From NCBI GenBank assembly GCA_963931925.1, contig OZ007581.1:20141947-20205946 (forward strand): a stretch of 64,000 nucleotides of DNA, given 5' to 3'. Source of the DNA: Onchidella celtica. Lineage: Eukaryota; Mollusca; Gastropoda; Systellommatophora; Onchidiidae. The notes under the pieces were generated by a model. It saw only the letters and a list, made by a program, of their open reading frames with translations. It was not told the DNA's origin and did not search any database. A program made the position numbers and the translations under genes. The first letter of the stretch is position 1. Each line of letters starts with the position of its first letter. Shown here in pieces: positions 61,275 to 64,000 of this stretch.

Positions 61275-61275
61275 T
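60950..61275 (+). repeat. CT-rich low-complexity region
   Basis: Interrupted CT and CTGT repeats, source of a long Ser/Leu open frame. Confidence 0.92.
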
Positions 61276-61373
61276 CGGATCATTCTACTTTATTCAATTA
61301 TTATCATCTAGGTGTAAACAAGCCTCCTCAGTATGATCAGAACGTCTCAGGAATGTGAGTTTTTTTTTTTTAG

Positions 61374-61552
61374 CCCCCGGCTGTTTCCATAGGGACGATG
61401 AAGCCATGGTCTCACCATTAACACTAATGAAACAAGAACGTTACAAATCTATGTCAGATTGCCACATTGCAATGACTGCAGAAACAGATCTTGGTAACTG
61501 TCAGGAAAACGACATAGGGATTCCTGTGGACAGCAAGAAGTACATTTTCTGA
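61374..61552 (+). CDS. Possible terminal exon of an unrelated gene
   Basis: A poly-T tract and TAG acceptor (61361-61373) precede a phase-1 open segment: PGCFHRDDEAMVSPLTLM, SMSDCHIAMTAETD, GNCQENDIGIPVDSKKYIF, stop at 61550-61552. The composition looks like the cytoplasmic tail of a receptor, but I cannot name it. A possible exon upstream (61312-61352, donor GTGAGT) has a phase that does not join to it. It could be a pseudogene relic. Confidence 0.3.
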
Positions 61553-61559
61553 ATTATTA

Positions 61560-62408
61560 CAACAATACACGGAACAACGAAATAGAACTAGAAAGAGCAA
61601 GAGCAAAACAAGAGACATTTGGAAAAAAAAAACGGTAAAATAACGAGGAGAAAATGAATCTCAATAGAGAAAAATAATGGATCCAAAAAAACGGAGTAGC
61701 CATTTGAAATAACGTTATTACAGCTGCCGATCATGTCAAGACCAGCAACTACAACAGAGGTATGAGTTATTAGCATTACTATGTAGTCATTTAATATTTG
61801 ATTTTAATGTAAAAAAAAAAACATGTACATGATCAGACTATAAGGAAATCCATTTTTAATTTAATATTCAAGTGTAAGCATGATTGAGTCAAGGAATTGT
61901 ACAGATAATGTAAAAAATTAAACAATGGCAAATCCAGGCTTTGCTGACTTTGTGCCTCGTGAGTTTCTTGTTTTTTTGTTTTTTTTCTTGTTTTTTTTGT
62001 CTTCAGTATTACGATTATTTCTGGTGTGATTTTGCTTGTTTGTTTGTTTGTTTCTCTAGCATGAGTGTGTGGCTGAGGGGTGTGGGGGGAGGGGGGGGGT
62101 GCCTCCGGTAGTGTCTCCTCCTGTTCAATCCGTACTGTAATATTCTGCTTTTTTCCTCGTACGGTATGACCGTCATCGAGTCGTACTGTTTTCTCCAAAC
62201 TCAAAATCAAAACGTTTACAAAGAAACAAAATTACTGCTTTGTTTGAACTTGTTTGGGCTTTCACCACAAAATGGTTTATTTGATTGAAAAAAAAAAAGT
62301 GGTTACTGAAATAATTTCCGACGCCGCCAAATAAATGGTTTGGAGTCTGTGTTTTAGGAAAACAGCTGCCCTTGGCATTTGCACTCCCTCGTCTTATAAT
62401 ATTAATAA
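61560..62408. other. Intergenic, nothing recognised
   Basis: A-rich, T-rich and G-rich runs near 61625, 61811, 61970 and 62075. No gene or element supported. Confidence 0.35.
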
Positions 62409-62885
62409 CTAGCTGAGGTCCCCGGCCCTGCCCGGGATAAATCGGTTTGAATATTGGTTTCAGTTCTGGGTGGTTATTATGGACCTGTTTCGTCTGGCCT
62501 GTTCCTATTTGTTTATTTTATTTTTGTTTGTTTGTTTTTAGATAAGTCTTTACTGCTCTGTCTTTGTGAGTTGACACCCTGCGCATCCCGTACAACAGCA
62601 TGATTTGCGCACGGGTTAGTGTGTTTGATAGTGAACACATCGCAGGAAGTGATAACGAAACCTTAAAATGGCGAACCATGACTCGAAATAGATCTAAATA
62701 CTAAATGATGGCGAAACAATAAATTTCCAATAAAAAAAACTACACCGATTTGAGACTTTTATTAAAAACTGTGCACCCTTACATCCATTCTGATTCACCA
62801 TATAAAATTTGAAGTCTGAGTGTTGAGTGGTTCAGAAGCCTTTTGCAAAGAAAAATCTCAAGTCCACAAATATATATAGTATAGA
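62409..62885 (-). mobile_element. Helitron-like non-autonomous element (family H2)
   Basis: On minus it starts TCTATACTATATATATTTGT at 62885 and ends CCCGGGCAGGGCCGGGGACC then TCAGCTAG at 62409, between A and T. It is a 477-bp relative of 24058-24816. Confidence 0.68.
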
Positions 62886-62929
62886 TAATAATAATAATAA
62901 AAAACCTCACGTGTCTTTAACAAGAACTA

Positions 62930-63175
62930 GAGCCGCTCACACAGTTCGGGTTTGCCTGAAAATTACAGGTGCCTTCCCTTCGACCGGCAAAGTGTTCTTT
63001 TCTTAGATTTGAAACTTTGAATGATGGAAAAATATTTAATTTATTTCTTTTTTGAGTTTGCTTTGTGTTGCTAACTGACTGCCCCCGATCCTTTATTTTC
63101 ACGAACGGATGAGTAAATGACATCATCACTTCCTGAAATATTCGCGGTGGGCAACACTGCACATTGTGTACTGTC
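62930..63175 (+). mobile_element. Helitron-like fragment (R3 family)
   Basis: GAGCCGCTCACACAGTTCGG, CCTTCCCTTCGACCGGCAAAG, and CACGAACGGATGAGTAAATG with CATCATCACTTCCTGA, shared with 7215-7560. Confidence 0.45.
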
Positions 63176-63189
63176 CTATCTATTCGAAT

Positions 63190-64000
63190 CGTTGAGTTTT
63201 ATGGATGATCCTAATCCTATGCATCTCGGCATGAGTGTTTTTGGTGCTGATTTCTTGCGGTCTGATTCTCTGAAGTGATATTCTTTATTTGTGTTGCTTG
63301 AACCAAATACATGTAATCAAATGCAGCCACTTGAATGGAGTCACACATTTTCTTTACTGGAGTGGAGAGATGAGGCGAGCTCATTCAATGTTATACTGCT
63401 ATTTGTCAAGACCTAATGTTGTTAAAGGGAAATAACTTAATTAATACAACCTAGAGGGTGAATATGTATAACATGTGGAATACGTCATTTGTAGAGAAGG
63501 CCAAGGATGCAAGGACGGTATTTTTTGATGACGTCGTTTTAAGCAAGAGGGAACTATTGAACAACAGGAAGGCCTAGATAAACAGTAGTATTCTAGTAAA
63601 TAGAATATCACTGGTGTTATGGTGAATGGGCTATAGATAATCAGCGGGAATATATATACTAGGGGAGATGGTGGATATCGAGATGGAAATATAATGTGCT
63701 ATTGATGAAGATTAACACCCCGTTTTCAACGTGGGGGTGAGAACTTATTTGTCTACGTCACTTAGCCGTTAATTTGATAACCAATCAATGCAGGCGTATT
63801 GATAATCAATAGGCAGCCGAGAGAGCAGCTGACGGGGGGACTCCATTCCAGGCAGAACGTCCATCTGCGAAGGGGTCAGTGATGATTCTACTTGAATGAA
63901 TCTTTTAATATTTACAAGAACAATATGTCTGGATGAAGATTTAGACATCGTTCCATAGGCTTGATTGAAATGAACAACGCTATTGTCTATTGTTCCCTGG
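63190..64000. other. Right end of window, nothing recognised
   Basis: No exon, tandem repeat or element supported. Confidence 0.35.

Overview
This is animal, not microbial, DNA: genes are split into small exons with GT-AG introns and spread over tens of kilobases. They are buried in L1/Tx1-type, I/Jockey-type and RTE-type non-LTR retrotransposons, tRNA-derived SINEs, Helitron-like elements, TIR elements and long CT, GA and GATA microsatellites. The repeat mix suggests a lophotrochozoan, perhaps a gastropod mollusc; this is inference, since no species marker is present.

The main result is a family of secreted or membrane-tethered cysteine-rich proteins that I do not recognise. The basic unit is a trio of exons, here called A, C and B (about 60 + 73 + 91-110 codons), that repeats in the order A-C-B with fixed intron phases (1/0, 0/1, 1/1) and a shared ten-cysteine pattern (one in A, four in C including G-C-[WI]-C, five in B). 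Gene 1 (minus, 51172 to 30891) reads signal peptide - A1 - C - B - A2 - C' - B' - hydrophobic C-terminus. Gene 2 (minus, 20164 to beyond the left edge) is a tandem paralogue whose in-window exons are signal peptide - A1 - C - B - A2. Gene 3 (plus, 54648 to 59404) is divergent from gene 1 and has one unit: signal peptide - A - C - B - hydrophobic C-terminus. It predicts a complete protein of 273 residues.

Layout: 1-476 flank; 476-6436 full-length L1/Tx1-like LINE; 6640-20164 gene 2, with a second, 5'-truncated LINE (13468-17638) in one intron; 18885-19870 Helitron-like element; 20590-22340 old LINE fragment and the putative upstream region of gene 2; 23023-23321 hAT-like MITE; 24058-24816 Helitron-like element; 24870-28799 element of 3.9 kb with 31-bp TIRs and a TA target duplication; 30751-51203 gene 1, whose C'-B' intron carries a 5.4-kb minisatellite of about 246 copies of a 22-bp unit (34733-40155); 52000-52315 putative upstream region of gene 1; 52340-54140 RTE LINE remnant and inverted repeats; 54648-59709 gene 3, whose C-B intron is mostly GATA-type microsatellite; 59940-64000 SINE, LINE and Helitron remnants and one possible terminal exon of an unrelated gene.

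The exon models come from reading splice sites and frames by eye. The phases close in all three genes and cysteines are conserved between copies, which is good evidence that they are real. The function is unknown.
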